Source: Acanthococcus lagerstroemiae (taxonomy: Eukaryota; Arthropoda; Insecta; Hemiptera; Eriococcidae). From it: 64,000 nt of DNA. A program made the translations under genes and the position numbers. The stretch is taken from positions 57,219,211-57,283,210 of the forward strand of contig CM063113.1 of assembly GCA_031841125.1 (NCBI GenBank), in the 5' to 3' direction. The number at the start of each line of letters is the position of its first letter. Within the stretch, counting starts at the first letter, position 1. Below the pieces are notes generated by a model. It had not been told where the DNA came from. It searched no databases and saw only the letters and a program-made list of their open reading frames with translations. Below, in pieces: positions 1-11,555 of the stretch.

Positions 1-404
1 GTTTCTGTCTCCTTCTTACAGAAATACCCTGTTTTTCATTTTAAAGAAAAGGAAAAACTTTTCTGAGTATTGCTCCAATAAAAGTATCAACTTCTTTTAA
101 TTCAGGAAACGGAGGGGTCGATATTCTTCTATTTTCTCAAATTGTTTTTCTTTGCAATAGATGTACTTGTTCTTCAAAAAAATGGAACAAGTTATTTTCC
201 ATGCTTCAAAAAGAGGAACGAAATTTTAGTCAATCGAGAAAGATGAGAGGCGATTCTCTTCTTCTTCTTCTTTATAAAAAAAAACAAAACTATTTTTTCC
301 TCCAAACAAATTTTTTCTTTTTCCTCTAGAACAGCAATAGGTTTCTCTTTATTTCGTAATTTCGATAATTTATCTCATCAGAATAAACCAATACGATCTA
401 GCTT
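1..404. other. AT-rich stretch, no gene seen
   Basis: Mostly T-rich and A-rich runs with a CTT-repeat patch near 258-272. I see no coding or RNA feature. Confidence 0.5.
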
Positions 405-800
405 TATTAGTAAGATTCGGTAGTCAACTCTGGCGAAGGCTTTTGGGAAGTCAGTGTACACGACGTCCGTTTGCTGCCTGTTGTCGATGAAAAATTCCCT
501 ACAGGCTTCGAAGATGAGCGGTACTACACCGTCAAGCCCGACGGTTACTTAAGACGGTAGCTGCTGGAGTGCTAAGCTGACATCTTTTGCATTAATAAAT
601 GAAAGATCAACAGATACACCATGGGACTTATGTATTATATTGGCGGGACAGTCGGTAGACTTGGAATAGATGGAGGAAAAATGTCTGAAAGCCTCTGTAA
701 TCTCTTCGGGGTCAGTTAGAAGCTGGTCACCATCCAGATTTGCTGTTTCCTAAGCTAAGGTCGAGCCTAATGGGAAAACGAATGCGAAGTGCGAACTTCT
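405..800 (-). pseudogene. CR1/Jockey-like LINE reverse transcriptase fragment
   Basis: Read on the minus strand, this stretch gives a decayed non-LTR reverse transcriptase. The clearest part is RT motif A near 420-480, where the residues read DVVYTDFPKAFARVDYRI; in CR1- and Jockey-type elements this is normally YTDFSKAFDRVDH. Upstream (about 530-720) come residues resembling the region before the fingers, including SHGVSVDLSFINAKDVSLAL. The reading needs frame changes and passes stop codons, so it is dead. The catalytic YADD box is absent because the piece stops before it. The family assignment rests on motif A and its spacing; a Jockey-clade element remains possible. Confidence 0.7.
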
Positions 801-1942
801 CGTCAAACACGAGCAGAAGTTGAAACGGCGCGATCGACGTGTTCCGTGCTCCCTGTTACTGCGGTGTGGACATTGGGCGCCAATGTGACACTGCAGCCTA
901 ATATGGCACTTTGCAAATTGCCTCCCACCCCGAAGTTGACACCACTCTGTCGTAACGCCCGATTACTCGTGTTGTAATGTACGATATAGGTACATAGAAC
1001 GAATAATAAACGACGACGACGATTTTGTAAACAAGCACGCTTACGAAGCGTAACCGTAAACGATTTAATAATTCTGACGACTGGAGTGGATTCGACGAGC
1101 AGAGGTAGCTGGTGAATGGGAACGAGAGAGGACGCGTATAAGGGTTGAGGGAGAGCGCACCGTCACCGGCACCGTCGTTATTCTCGTTAGTCCTTTCGCA
1201 CTCGTCTCTGAAAATGATAATTACTCTGCTTTTCTAAAACTATACGCCGCGTGTGTGCTCGTTTTATTATACTCGCACATTGGGAAAAATGCTGTCGCCG
1301 TTGTTATTGTTCTCGTATATCCCGCCCGCGTCCGTACCCCGGCCCCCGCAATTCGTAATTAATGAACCAAAAGTTGATTAAATCATGCTAAAGAATGTAG
1401 CAAACGGTTTCGTCGCTTTCGTATTTACACGAGCGATTAAATGGAAACTTTTTGGCGGAGCGAGAAAAGATATATAAAACGCGAGTCGAGTTTTGGAGGG
1501 CTTAGGAGTGAGCCATTTTTTCTTCTTTTTTTTCTCTCTCTCTCTTTCTCTCAGTTCACGTGTTCGTTTGAGGCGCGCCGGTATTTTCGAATTAATATCG
1601 CGGCTGTAAATTCGGTTTATAGATATGTGCGACCCACCCGTGTCAAATATAAGACGAATGAGAGGAAATTTCGAATCGATCTACGCGGCAGTAATTGAAG
1701 CTGTTTCAATTTGGTAACAAATTTCGCCGGGTCGAACCGAGGGTGTCTCGCGCCCATTTTGACAGCCGAACAGCCACCTCGGAGTACGGTGCCCTCCTAA
1801 TCGGCAGAGCTTTCGGAGCAAGCCGTAGAGTGATCATCGCGTGCACTAATAACCGGAATAGAGACTTTCGAGAAAGATTTGGGATAACTGAGGTCGAGTT
1901 TGGTTCTCAAGTTTGTGACAGCAATTCAAACAAAATGAAGGT
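801..1942. other. No gene recognised; CpG-containing unique-looking DNA
   Basis: I recognise no family here. The part from about 1080 to 1700 is richer in CpG than its surroundings and holds a pyrimidine run at about 1515-1553. Open frames such as 1441-1698 show no known domain. Confidence 0.4.
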
Positions 1943-1956
1943 CGCCTATCAATGTG

Positions 1957-2179
1957 GGGTCTGGTTGACCGAGTGGATAGCGCGCTGGTCTCAGAATCCC
2001 GAGGTCCCGGGTTCCAGCCGAAGTAACAACTCTCTATATTTCGACCTGGGTCGGGTTATCGGCAAGAAGTGGAGAAGGCTAAGACAACCCTAACAGCCTC
2101 CCCGACGTCTCTGAGGTAATGCTCGAAAGGGCGTGTTCCAGGACTCGGGTTAAGGGCAAAAATTAGAAAAGAGGGAAAT
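1957..2179 (+). repeat. tRNA-derived SINE, copy 1
   Basis: The 5' part looks like a tRNA: a box A-like TGACCGAGTGG near 1966 and a box B-like GGGTTCCAGCC near 2009, as expected for an internal RNA polymerase III promoter. The body and tail (GCTAAGACA, GAGGTAATGCTCGAAAGGGC) recur at 14.9, 37.1, 50.9 and 61.6 kb. It is flanked by a likely imperfect target duplication, CGCCTATCAATGTG at 1943-1956 and CGCTTATCAATATA at 2180-2193 (11 of 14 identical). It is not a working tRNA gene: the acceptor stem is not closed. Confidence 0.85.
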
Positions 2180-2193
2180 CGCTTATCAATATA

Positions 2194-2464
2194 ACGTGTT
2201 CCTTTTTTTTTTTTTTTTTTTTTAATAATTACCTTCAACACGTAATATTTGATAACTGCAGGACTGGATGTCAAGGATGCCATTCTTCAGAAATTCCGGA
2301 TTGGTTGAAGAAATGAAAATGTACCAAAAATACATATTGTAAATAAGATCTGTCAAGTTCAACTCAGATTAATGATGGTATTATTTATCAACCAGCTGTC
2401 CAAAATGATGCACTGGATTGTATACCGGCATAACAGGTCCTAGAATCACATACGCGACAGTTAT
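2194..2464. other. Poly(T) and short unassigned DNA
   Basis: A T run of about 20 at 2203-2223, then unassigned sequence. It may be the remnant tail of a minus-strand retroelement, but nothing else supports this. Confidence 0.3.
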
Positions 2465-3010
2465 GTGGTGGGGCCGGGTCCACCTGGCCACTTGGACCAC
2501 CTGCAAAGGCTGGCGTGTGTGATGACAACGGAGGTAATGAGAACGGTGCCGTAAACCTGCACTACTGCATGCTGCTATAGAAGCAGCTGCGATAACTGAG
2601 GCTCATCGTCTGGACCAACCAAACCGTCGGGCCCAAAAAACAGGCCACAGGAACATATTGGAGATGGCGAGGACGATGACCACATGCTTTGTGGTGCCGA
2701 GGGACAGAATCGAGGGGGAACACTTGTTTGACAAGCCATACCGTGCAATGATACCCACACGCGTGGCATGCGAAAAGAGAGGGTCACGCATTCTAGGGAG
2801 AGAAAAGCATGTGTGGTTTGTAGAACCAAGGGGCAGGAATCGGAGTCACGAATGCAAAGGGCGCTGACGACTATTCAATGCCACTGGGCGAGGGCGTCAC
2901 TATCCTCCAAGCAGAGATAATGACGATCACGGCGACCGTTGATAGAAGCCAGTAGATGGGCCTTGTTAATAAGCAGATCTATATGAATACCATGGGGCCA
3001 AAAAGACCTA
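2465..3010 (+). pseudogene. LINE fragment: RT-RNase H connection and start of RNase H (I/R1 group)
   Basis: Plus-strand translation shows, in order, LQRLACVMTTEVMRTV near 2497 and EAAAITEAHRLDQPN near 2581. The first resembles the connection region after the RT of R1/I-group LINEs (usual form LQRLACLxITGAMRTTP). Then come a segment ending HVWFVEP where WYTDGSK is usual, and GVTILQAEIMTIT near 2893, which matches the second acidic motif of the LINE RNase H domain (QAE). The pieces lie in different frames with stops, so it is a pseudogene. It has neither RT catalytic core nor RNase H C-terminus. Whether it belongs to R1, LOA or another RNase H-bearing clade cannot be settled by eye. Confidence 0.65.
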
Positions 3011-3034
3011 CAAATCAATTTTAGAGGAGCTCTA

Positions 3035-3260
3035 TATCACGCGCTGAGTATCGACAGAAACATTGTCGCGTACCTTGCGTTTCTTCGGACATGTAACGAG
3101 GAGAGAAAACGGAATGGGAATTCCTCGGGGTCCAAGGCAAGATAGAGGGAAAGAGATCTCGAGGACGGTCACCAATGAGATATCATTCACTGCGTCACTA
3201 AAGGCCGGATGAATGGCAAAAGCTGATTCGAGTATCAGAAATCGTACAACAATTAGGACT
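3035..3260 (+). pseudogene. RTE/BovB-type LINE ORF2 C-terminal fragment
   Basis: Two overlapping frames together give the signature tail of RTE-type ORF2: LRFFGHVTRREN near 3080, then QGKIEGKRSRGRSPMRY near 3133, then EWQKLIRVSE near 3212. The usual family pattern is GHVxR..., GKxxGKRxRGRPxxRW, then W..L. A frameshift lies between the first and second blocks and a stop lies between the second and third. Only the last 70 or so codons are represented. Similar tails occur at 21.4, 37.3, 47.4 and 54.5 kb. Confidence 0.75.
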
Positions 3261-4261
3261 TTCCAAGATTCAACAGCAAAACACAAAAAATGGACGACTA
3301 AATCATTGACCATTAACCAACATTTTGCGTCACATTTTGACTGACCAACCACCAAGAATGCCAACAGACACCTAGAATGGAAGGCTGACATCGAGAATGG
3401 ACGACTGACACCAAAAATGTCATTACAGTGACGTCATCACAGCACCTATGGTGCGTCGACTAAATGCGTGGAACGTGTTCCGGCAGCCATAAGACAAATC
3501 CACGTACCTGTGTGTCTGCATGATTCTTTAAATTTTAGTTTTTTAGGCTTCAACTTATATTTTAATATTTTGACATTATACTGCACGTAAAATTATGGTA
3601 GAAAAATTCGGTAAATTTAGAAATAACTTCGTTAGGTACTCGAGGATAGGAACCTTAACTGTTTTAGCTGATGGCAGGGACATAGTGAGTCCTGTTGGCG
3701 TAGAGGGCGGAAAGTACGTCAAAACGTCGACTTGGCAAAGAAGTTTATGCAAACAAAAACAAAAAATCCTGACGACTTTCGTATTTTGCCGATTGATGTC
3801 CAAAATTCTGACTGTGTGACTCTCAAAGTGAACGAGAATTTAACGAAAAACGCAAACTCGGTTCAAAACGTTTCCATGTAAGGGAGAGGAGCGGAAGCTC
3901 CACGATTTTCACATTTTACTAGCTGATGTTGAAAATACCGGTTACATGGCTGAGTCCAACCGAAAATTTACAAAAATGCGACTTGATAATATAAAAATTT
4001 TTGATACAAGCAAAAAATGAACTCTTGCAGCTATCTGCGTTACAGAAGGGTTTTAAAAAAAAAATCAATACTTTGTCAACTAACAAATTATTTTTAATTT
4101 AATTGATTATTTGATTAATTGCAATTTATCGATAAATCAGATTGCTCGATTGTACTCAATTAATCGTTTGCTTCTGATTAATCAGTTACTCCCCATTTGT
4201 CGAAAAGGACTACTAATAAAGAAATTTATTTCCCAACGTTTCATTATGTGGAAAGAAGTAC
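3261..4261. other. No gene recognised
   Basis: AT-rich sequence with a few short inverted motifs, for example TTAATTGATTATTTGATTAA near 4095. No coding signature on either strand. Confidence 0.4.
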
Positions 4262-4770
4262 GTCATTTTGTATTTTTGAATCCGATGGCCACATCGATCC
4301 GTGAAAAGTAGTACTACAAAATTATGAAAAAGGAATTATGGTTCACTCAAGAGATGAAAAAGACGCCGGGCAGGAAACTTTCGTGAGGAGAGAAAAATTA
4401 TTTTTTCATTGAAAGTAGTAACTGATAGTAAGTGATAAACAACACAAAATAATCACCAGACAAACGAAAAAAATCGCGTAGAATGCTGCCCTATTATTCC
4501 GCATTTTAAATTTTACTTTCCACACTGATTTGTGAAAATTGGAATCGTGAAATAATGAAAAAGGAATTACCAGATTTATTCACGAAATGGAGACGCCAGA
4601 CAGGAAACTTTAGTAGAAAAATGATGGAACTTTTCCCATAATAACTGATACGTGAAAAACAGCGCAAAAGAACTACCCGACGAACGAAAGTATCTCAAAC
4701 TACCTCTTGACATGTGAATTTTACCACTCACTAACACACCAACACAAATACACTAACGATTTCGGAAAAT
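4262..4770 (+). repeat. Diverged tandem duplication, two units of about 235 bp
   Basis: The phrase ATGAAAAAGGAATTA recurs at about 4324 and 4556, followed in both by GACGCC(G/A)G(G/A)CAGGAAACTTT and AACTGATA, with the same order and spacing. The two units differ by many substitutions and small gaps, so this is an old duplication. Its function is unknown. Confidence 0.6.
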
Positions 4771-5160
4771 TTGAAAGAGGAAATTCATCGCGAGAATTTC
4801 GCGACCTGTTAGATCAATTTTCATGAAATTTAATACGATTCTTTTCCCAATGGTACTCCATCATTCACTGAAAACGTTAGGTCCTTTCAATTCTAAATTC
4901 CACGGAGGCCATTGATTTTAAAATTAACTTTTTCTCTGAATTCTCCGTATGTATCTACTCCTTCGTTCAGCCACTGAGGGGAAGGCAAAACATTTCAGAA
5001 ATCATCAAATTTTGAACCACCTCAGTACAGTCTTACATACCTTCGCGTACATATACGTTGCGTTCATGTAAATTTGTACAATTTACATGCTCCGCCAGTT
5101 TGCGGTGGCACTTCTGCATATTAAAAAAAAAAATTGACGTTATTGAGGGCGATAATGGTT
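4771..5160. other. No gene recognised
   Basis: No coding or repeat signal recognised. Confidence 0.4.
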
Positions 5161-5164
5161 ATCT

Positions 5165-5935
5165 AGAAAAGATAAGAATTTAGTCACAGACGCAGCTTCT
5201 TATATAGCTCCGCTGGAAAAATTTAAATGCAGTGTACAATAAAATTATCTACGTGACGTATGCAACCCATGGAATCCATAGTTTGTGAGAGACAATCAGG
5301 GAAATTTTTCCCGATGTTAATCGATTAAATAGCTCAGCAAGGAAGGTGTTCTTGGAGAGCTCTGCCAGAGTACATAAAAATTTATAGAGAGGGAGGTGGT
5401 AACTACACAATGAGACGTCGATCGCAGCAGCTCAATGTTTTGCCGAAAACTACAATAATTTTCTAGAAGTTGTCAATGCTCTACCCAATGACTCAAGGCA
5501 TACAGACAATCTAAAGACGTTTCAAAAAGCTACACCACCCTCCCACTTGGCATTCATTAATTCACATTTGTCTTTCCTCCCCAGGGAAATAAAATGCTTG
5601 GAGACAAGGGGCCTTTCCCTCTTCGCTCAACTTAAATTGCTGGATAATATCCGTGTAAAAATTGGTGAGAAAAAAGAAACTGGACGAAATTTTTGGGAAA
5701 AATAAAGGACTGATGCTGTTGAGGTCGATGAACAGTGCTGTTTTCCATGATACAAGGGTTGAAAGTGCTCTATTAAATCCGGCAATGAGTAGTGCATACA
5801 TGTACGCCCCTCTAGTTTCCGTGGATGTGGAGCTTTCCTTCAATAATTACAAGTTAATTTTAAGACAGACTAACGATTAGGATTTAAACAAGAAAATGTG
5901 GAAAGACACCTATTTGTAATGTATAACACCGAATT
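5165..5935 (+). pseudogene. hAT-type transposase remnant (C-terminal half with dimerisation domain)
   Basis: In pieces and in more than one frame, the plus strand resembles the C-terminal half of hAT-like transposases. In order: LVTDAASYIAP near 5170, LNSSARKVFLESSARVHKN near 5322, FLPREIKCLETRGLSLFAQL near 5574, and SAYMYAPLVSVDVELSFNNY near 5790. The last matches the hAT C-terminal dimerisation motif, usually YAPLTSVDVERSFS.Y. Stops and frame changes separate the blocks, so it is dead. No hAT termini were found right beside it, so its element boundaries are unknown. It is not obviously the parent of the short hAT elements at 27.7-36.8 kb. Confidence 0.75.
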
Positions 5936-6116
5936 TTTAAAATGAACGTGTGCCAATGTTTTTTTTTTTTTTTGTTTTGCTTTTGTTTGCGAATGAGAAG
6001 AGTTTAAAGGAATGGCGTTCCTACCCCAAAATACGCTTATTACTTAGTTTGTGGTCATCTTCGGAGGATCCACCCTGCAGCAACACCTAGACAGACAGGT
6101 GTTCGCCAGGTTCTAG

Positions 6117-7187
6117 AGAGCCGGATTGAAGCTATCACCTAAGAAGTACTCCCTGGCTCAGAAGAAGGTACGTTTTTTGGACCACGTCATCTTCAAGGAA
6201 GGAATCCGGACGGATCCAGATAAGCTATCTTCAGTTGAAAATTGGCCAATTCCAGTGGACAAACGTCAGACCAGGAGCGTCCTCGGACTCCGTTCCTATT
6301 ACCGAAGGTACGTCCGAGACTTTGCTGGTATTGCCCGACCGCTGCATCAGCTAACGGAAGATCGTCGGGAATTTGTCTGGACTGAAAAATGCACGAAAGC
6401 TTTTGAGAAGTTGAAGAAGCTGTTGTGTACGGCTCCAGTCTCGGCTCTCCCAAAGCTAGAGCAGCCGTTCATCGTGGACATAGACGCCTGCGACACAGCC
6501 ACTGGAGGAGTACTTGCCCAGCTGAAAGATGGGACTGAGCGCGTCATTGCTTACTACAGCAAGTCTCATTCACGGCCTGGGCAGAACTACTGTGTCACTA
6601 GGAGAGAACTCCTTGCTGTAATCAAGACTTTGCGCCAGTTTCACAAGTATCTGTATGGTCAGAAATTCATTATCCGGACTGACCATTCGGCATTACAGTG
6701 GCTCCTGTCCTTCAAATATCCGGAGGGACAGATCGCGAGGTGGCTTCAGCAGCTGCAGAAGTATTCCTGCGAAATGCAATTCCAGAAAGGCAGAAGCCAT
6801 GGAAATGCGTGCCCAACAGGCTGCCGGTTTTGTCAGCGATTGGAGAAGAAAGAACTTGCGTCTGTCAAGCGGGTATCGCTGCAGTCTAGTGACGCATTGA
6901 AGAAAGATCAACTGGAGGATGAAGTCGTTGGCTGGATCCTGCGAGCCAAGCAAGCAGGCGAAAGACCGTCGTGGCAGGAAATTTCGGATCAGTCACGAAA
7001 GTTGAAAGCTTTGTGGGTTCAGCCGGACTCATTGCGCATTAGCGATGGTCCTCTGAAGCGCGCTTGGCAATCGGAAGATGGCACAACAGTGCGAATGCAG
7101 ACCATCGTTCCACGGAAGTTCCGGAAATCCTCCGTGGTGTACATGACCAAGTGTCCCGAAGGCATCGGGGCACCACAAAAACCTTAG
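6117..7187 (+). pseudogene. gypsy pol: RT end and RNase H, truncated
   Basis: The open frame begins after a TAG at 6114-6116 inside the conserved block that reads AGLKLSPKK. The first 100 residues match the end of gypsy RT (VRFLDHVIFKEGI; YYRRYVRDFAGIARPL). RNase H follows: DIDACDTATGGVL (first Asp at about residue 120 counted from codon 6126), TRRELLAV (Glu 161) and RTDHSALQWL (Asp 186). The fourth acidic residue, normally in GNADALSR, is lost: the frame reads GNACPTGCR, and the neighbouring frame resembles the missing part, suggesting an indel near 6805. Downstream sequence to 7187 is integrase N-terminal region, partly out of frame. This is a non-functional copy. Confidence 0.9.
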
Positions 7188-7783
7188 CGAAGATTCGAAA
7201 GCGCTTCTACTGGCTAACGTACGAGGAAGATGTGGAAGACAGGCCAAAGTCGTTACCGAGCACTAAAGAGACTGGGACCAACACATTCCCTTGTTTCTGT
7301 TAGCCTACAGATCAGCAGTCCATGAGAGGACGCAGCAGACTCCCGCAAAGGTCGTCTTTGGTCGGGAGTTACGAAGACCATGTGCTGGAGCTTGGAACTC
7401 CACCTCAACAGCCGCAACTGGTGGATGAGTTTGTTAGCCAACTGGGGAGAAAGCTCGACTCTACTCATCGTATGGTCCGTAATCACTTGCGAACTGCCAC
7501 CGACCGGATGAAGACTCGCTATAACATCAGAACCAATGAGATCAGCTTCCAGGCTGAGGACCGTGTCTGGTTTTACAGTCCGCAACGAAAGAGAGGAAGG
7601 AACCCGAAGTTGCAGAGTTATTGGGAGGAACCATACACCGTGCTTAAGCGGATCAACGATGTTGTATACCGGATTCGGAAGCTTGATGGTGGACGAGCCG
7701 GAGTCGTGCACCTTGGTCGTTTGGCAGTCTGGCATGGCGAACATGAAGAAGATCTGGAGCCTGGCCGGGACGTCCAGGTTTAA
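7120..7783 (+). pseudogene. gypsy integrase ends with catalytic core deleted
   Basis: One frame near 7160-7235 reads GTTKTLAKIRKRFYW, the end of the integrase zinc-binding domain. It then jumps to RDWDQHIPLFLLAYRSAVHE near 7267, which in complete elements follows the DDE core, so the core with its catalytic acids has been removed. After another frameshift around 7375-7395 the frame to 7783 carries the C-terminal module: DRMKTRYNIR, DRVWFYSPQRKRG, WEEPYTVLKRINDVVYRI and VVHLGRLA, the GPY/F-type domain of gypsy integrases. The frame ends in TAA at 7781-7783, immediately before the polypurine tract. Confidence 0.9.
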
Positions 7784-7911
7784 GGAGGGGGCAGCGTGGC
7801 GAACGCTCCCGAAATGTCGCGATAACTGAAGAACGATTGACACGTTTCGAGCAACAGAATAGAAGATCGGTAACAAGAACGATAAGGAGTTTTGTCGATA
7901 ACGCCGGTGCA

Positions 7912-7917
7912 TATAAA
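7912..7917 (+). promoter_or_regulatory. TATA box inside the gypsy 3' LTR
   Basis: TATAAA within GCATATAAAGGT, 115 bp into the LTR, the usual position for the U3 promoter of such elements. Confidence 0.55.
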
Positions 7918-8029
7918 GGTCGATGGCCGTCGCTGTACGGACTAGTTCTGTATGCGATAAATCGTGCGTTTTCAAAGCAATTTAGCTACTGTGCTGAAGT
8001 TTTTTGTTGGTGTTGTGTGTTCGTAGTGG

Positions 8030-8035
8030 AATAAA
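8030..8035 (+). other. Polyadenylation signal inside the gypsy 3' LTR
   Basis: AATAAA about 50 bp before the LTR end and 113 bp after the TATA box, consistent with the end of an LTR R region. Confidence 0.6.
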
Positions 8036-8082
8036 GTCGTTATTCCATATCTCGTGCGTTTTTCAGTGCGAATTCCGTTACA

Positions 8083-9457
8083 ACACATTTATTTATGAAA
8101 CTGCAAAGTTCGGGATATGTAGGTCGCTTGGAGGGAGGAATTTTGGGCTTAAAAAGAAACTAGACCTTGCCACTTCAAGACCGATTCAGTACGTGTGTGT
8201 TTCTTTGCCAGGCAAATACAAAACCGAGAGCTAAAACCTCTCCGACTTTCTAAATCCTATATTCCGTAGACATCTTGATCTTTCTGAACATTTGTGTCTT
8301 CTGTCCTCCGGCATTCTCCTGCCTATACTTTTATCTGTATGCTATGTCTCTCTAGGCTCACTTCCGAATTTATGTACTTCAAATTCGGAAGTCGAGTTTG
8401 GTGTGTCAGAATTGTTACTTGATGCCAATTACCATAAAGTCGTATTCTAAAATCACTTTACCGCAGATACCCCCTTTCACTCCTCCAACTCGGATACTTC
8501 CAAAGAGACGTTTCAGCGAAGATATTCGGACATTTCCCAACATATTCTCAATTTCACTGTTCGAGATACCGCGCCCCAGCTATTTTCCAAATTGACCGGC
8601 TTCGATGGAGCGTTTTTCGTGGACAGTCTTGCGTAACGCCCCGCGCCAAGAAATGAAAAAAGTTTCCTTTGGAAACTAAAGTCCCGCAGTACTGCAAAAA
8701 CCGTAGTCGCTTCCTTCGCACGTAGACATTAAAAATAATATACGCGAGCAAATCCGCGCCGTTAACGTCGTTATTTTATAATACACTTTACACCGAACCC
8801 GCTCGTATATGCCATCAATAGAGAGCAAATATATGTATATTTGACGCTAGACGAATAGCATTTCGAAAAGTTTAGCTTAAACTGTGCCAGGGCTGCTGTT
8901 AAAACAATTTAAATGTTAGAACTTTCCAAGTATATACGTAGAAACGAGGTGGAAGAAGAAGGAAAAAAAGCATAATTCTGATCTCGATAGCGTCGATAAA
9001 TTACCGCAGTAGCTTTTTTAAAAACAGTGATCACAGAACGAAATGAAACCATTTTTTGCCGTATTACGAGATGCATTAGAGTATTATTGCAGTCCCAGTT
9101 GACCTGATTGAATTACGGTTTGCTGAATGTCCGCAGGGATACCGGGTAAACGGGAGGGGGCATTGAAGAACCACGTTATTCGGAAGCCTGCATCGGGGTA
9201 ACATTCGAGTTCCGAGATTCTGGAAATACCTGAAACCCAGTAACGAATGGAAAACTTTACAGCAAAAATACACACCAACCAGTCTCTAACATATTCAGAA
9301 TATCGTATAGGAGGAGCCCCCCCCCCAGCGAAAATATCTTCCGGACATGTGCAATAGCTAAATGGTTGGCGGGAAAAAGAGCCTCACTAAATCCTGCTAT
9401 GTTGCTGTAAATGGGCTCACTTCACCTTCACGTTCTGGAGCGGCTTGGAAATAAATC
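8083..9457. other. No gene recognised
   Basis: Unassigned sequence with no coding signature. It has a C run at 9309-9317. Confidence 0.4.
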
Positions 9458-10698
9458 TTCTTGTTTCTTTCAGAACAATATTTCTCTTAGAACTCTATTT
9501 ATGTGCCCTAAGCCTTTGGAGTATTTGACTATTTTTCTGCTCGCATCTATTTCTTCCTCGAAACGTAAGGTAGCCAGCCTAGTGTTCGAGGGGGGGGGGA
9601 ATCTGATCTTGACCAAAGAGAGAGATGTTAGAGGGGGTGCTAAACTTGGAAAAAAACTATTTAACGAAGTCTCAGGTGGATCAGACCTCCTAGACTCCCT
9701 TTCCTTTGGCTATGCCACTACCTTGAAGTTCAAAATGTACCCTAAGTAGCAAAATTCTTTAGTTTTTTTCGATTATGCAGTTGTCCACTACGATCTTCGT
9801 TCTTAAAGGTTCTCTTCATTTAAATGTCACTGAGCGAGTTTTCCTTGCGGATATCGTTATTCCATATCTCTGTGCGACTTTACCTAAGCTGTGCACAGAT
9901 CCTTACAAGCATTTGCAAATTCAGCAAAGATTACTTGGTCGTTTGCAAAGAGGAGGGTTTCAATTTTCTTTCCATCCTGATTCCCTCTGGTTCAGTCTTC
10001 AACCGGTTTTTCGTCAATTCTTCTATACATATAAATATTCATTAACATGTCCGAGAGGAGGCAACTTGTCTTACACCCTTATGTATTGTTTCTGGAGTTG
10101 ATAGTTTATCCTTCACGGTAACTTAAATTATTTTTATAAATCGTAAAAATTTCAATTGTGTATTTTAATTTTAACTTTTAAGAGTCCTACAGTCACTAAG
10201 GCCTCTTATTGGTGCTCTACAGTTACAGTTGTTTATAAATAATAGTAAAGATCATGATTATAACAAAATTAATTTTAATGAATCAGGGAGATAAGGGGGA
10301 GGGGGACAGAAGAGAGAAAAAGAAAAGAAAAGTTCGAATTAGACGTCCAAATTTTGACCTTTAATTTTGGATGTGATTTTTCAATGTAGTCATGAGAAAC
10401 CCGAGCAAGCGACGGAAGTTACCCAAGGGGAAACAAGAGGCAGTGTTACTTTGTTAGAATTACAGTTTTCTTTTAGTATTTCAGGTACAGAGGGTCAGTT
10501 GCGAATAAAATTATCCAAATTCTTAATATTTGCTAGTTTTTTATTACATAATTTCTTTATTTTTTGCATTGGAGAGTACTGGCCAAGTCTGGTCCAAGCA
10601 AATAATACACAGAATGTCTCATTGTGCTTTCTTTTTGAAGTGGGGACCCTAATCCTACCCCTCCAAGTAGTTAACCATCTTTTACTTTCCAGTGTATT
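9458..10698. repeat. 1.25-kb dispersed repeat, copy A
   Basis: Nearly identical, with substitutions and small gaps, to 18255-19513 in the same orientation. The left 110 bp, read on the minus strand, looks like a LINE ORF2 C-terminus (LRFEEEIDASRKIVK then INRVLREILF). The rest has no recognised domain. A 108-codon plus-strand frame (9775-10101) is kept at full length in both copies, but it has no known domain and recent duplication alone could explain it. Confidence 0.85.
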
Positions 10699-11239
10699 CG
10701 GTCTGTAAAAAGTGCACCACTTGATTCAGTTTGATGGACTACATATTTTCATCAGAAATTGCGTCAGATAGGATCTTTTCCCGCCAACAATTCTATTATA
10801 AGAATCTGATCCGAGCGAGTGACGTGTTATTTTTGGAAAATAAGCAAGAGAAATAAGGTAAAGAGTGTTCTACAGGAAACTAAGCAAATTAATGAAACAT
10901 TTTTACTAACGCCGAAACCTTTTACATGCACCAGCTTCACACAGAGAAGGTTATCAGTCTCTACAGCCCTGTACAAGTTGATAGTAAATAGCCGCCAAAT
11001 ATCGTTTCCCGACGTGCCATCTTTCCACAAATGTTTTCCTCATTAAATTCTGATAAAATCCATAAGGCACCCGACCCCGTCCCCTTCACGCGAAGGCTTT
11101 CGTATGTGGAAGCACGATTGATATGACTGTAAGAAATCGAAAAAAGTATTGAAGTACGGAATCGGTGAGTCTCTGGTTTGAAGTACCATATCAAAGAGAT
11201 TTGGGCTCCAACATTGAAAACTTTCTTTATGAAATGTAA
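10699..11239. other. No gene recognised
   Basis: No coding or repeat signal that I can support. Confidence 0.4.
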
Positions 11240-11555
11240 TGTTTGGTGGAGTATATGGCGATGCATGCATGCCAGAGTGGCTCCTCAAACACCGCACTCG
11301 TGGCCCCGAAAACCTTTCGAGCATCGCATCAGGGCTGGCCCGAGCTCCGAATTCGCCTCTCCGCTTCGGATTCACGCTATCCTGCCAGGGCCATCATGGG
11401 GTACCCTACTGACCGAGGCAACACTCACCCATCATTAACCTGAAATTCGGGTGCACTTCCTTCCTTCACCCATCACTTCCTCGTCTTGGTACGTGTGGTG
11501 ACGCAGGAAGGTAGTGACGGCGGGGTGAGCACTGCTGGGGGTCCACAGCAGCTGC
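11240..11555 (+). repeat. Dispersed GC-richer repeat, copy 1
   Basis: It matches the minus strand of about 30785-31150 in order: TATGGCGATGCATGCATGCC, then CCTTTCGAGCATCGCATCAG, then CCAGGGCCATCATGGGGT, then CTACTGACCGAGG, then CCTCGTCTTGG, then GGTGAGCACTGC. The tRNA-like head present on the other copy is missing here. It is a retroposed family of unknown origin. Confidence 0.7.

Larger units (their letters stand above)
6075..8082 (+). mobile_element. Ty3/gypsy LTR retrotransposon, 5'-truncated with 3' LTR
   Basis: A run of gypsy pol parts in the right order (RT end, RNase H, integrase zinc-binding end, integrase C-terminus) is followed by a purine-rich tract AGGAGGGGG at 7784-7790 and a presumed 3' LTR. 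The 5' LTR, gag, protease and most of RT are missing. The integrase core is also deleted and several frames are broken, so the copy cannot move by itself. Confidence 0.9.
7797..8082 (+). mobile_element. gypsy 3' LTR (inferred)
   Basis: It begins TGGCGAACGC right after the purine tract and ends ...CCGTTACA, giving the usual TG...CA limits and a length of about 286 bp. It contains a TATA box and a polyadenylation signal in the expected order. No 5' LTR is in the window to confirm the limits, and the end could instead be at 8085. Confidence 0.7.

Noticed and set aside
5562..5843. Minus-strand 93-codon frame
   Set aside because: The opposite strand carries clear hAT dimerisation-domain readings; this frame is its shadow.
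7253..7975. Minus-strand 240-codon frame
   Set aside because: It is the complement of gypsy integrase and LTR sequence and has no domain of its own.
9775..10101. 108-codon frame as a real gene
   Set aside because: No known domain, no start context or splice signs, and present only as part of a dispersed repeat. Kept as a finding, not a CDS.
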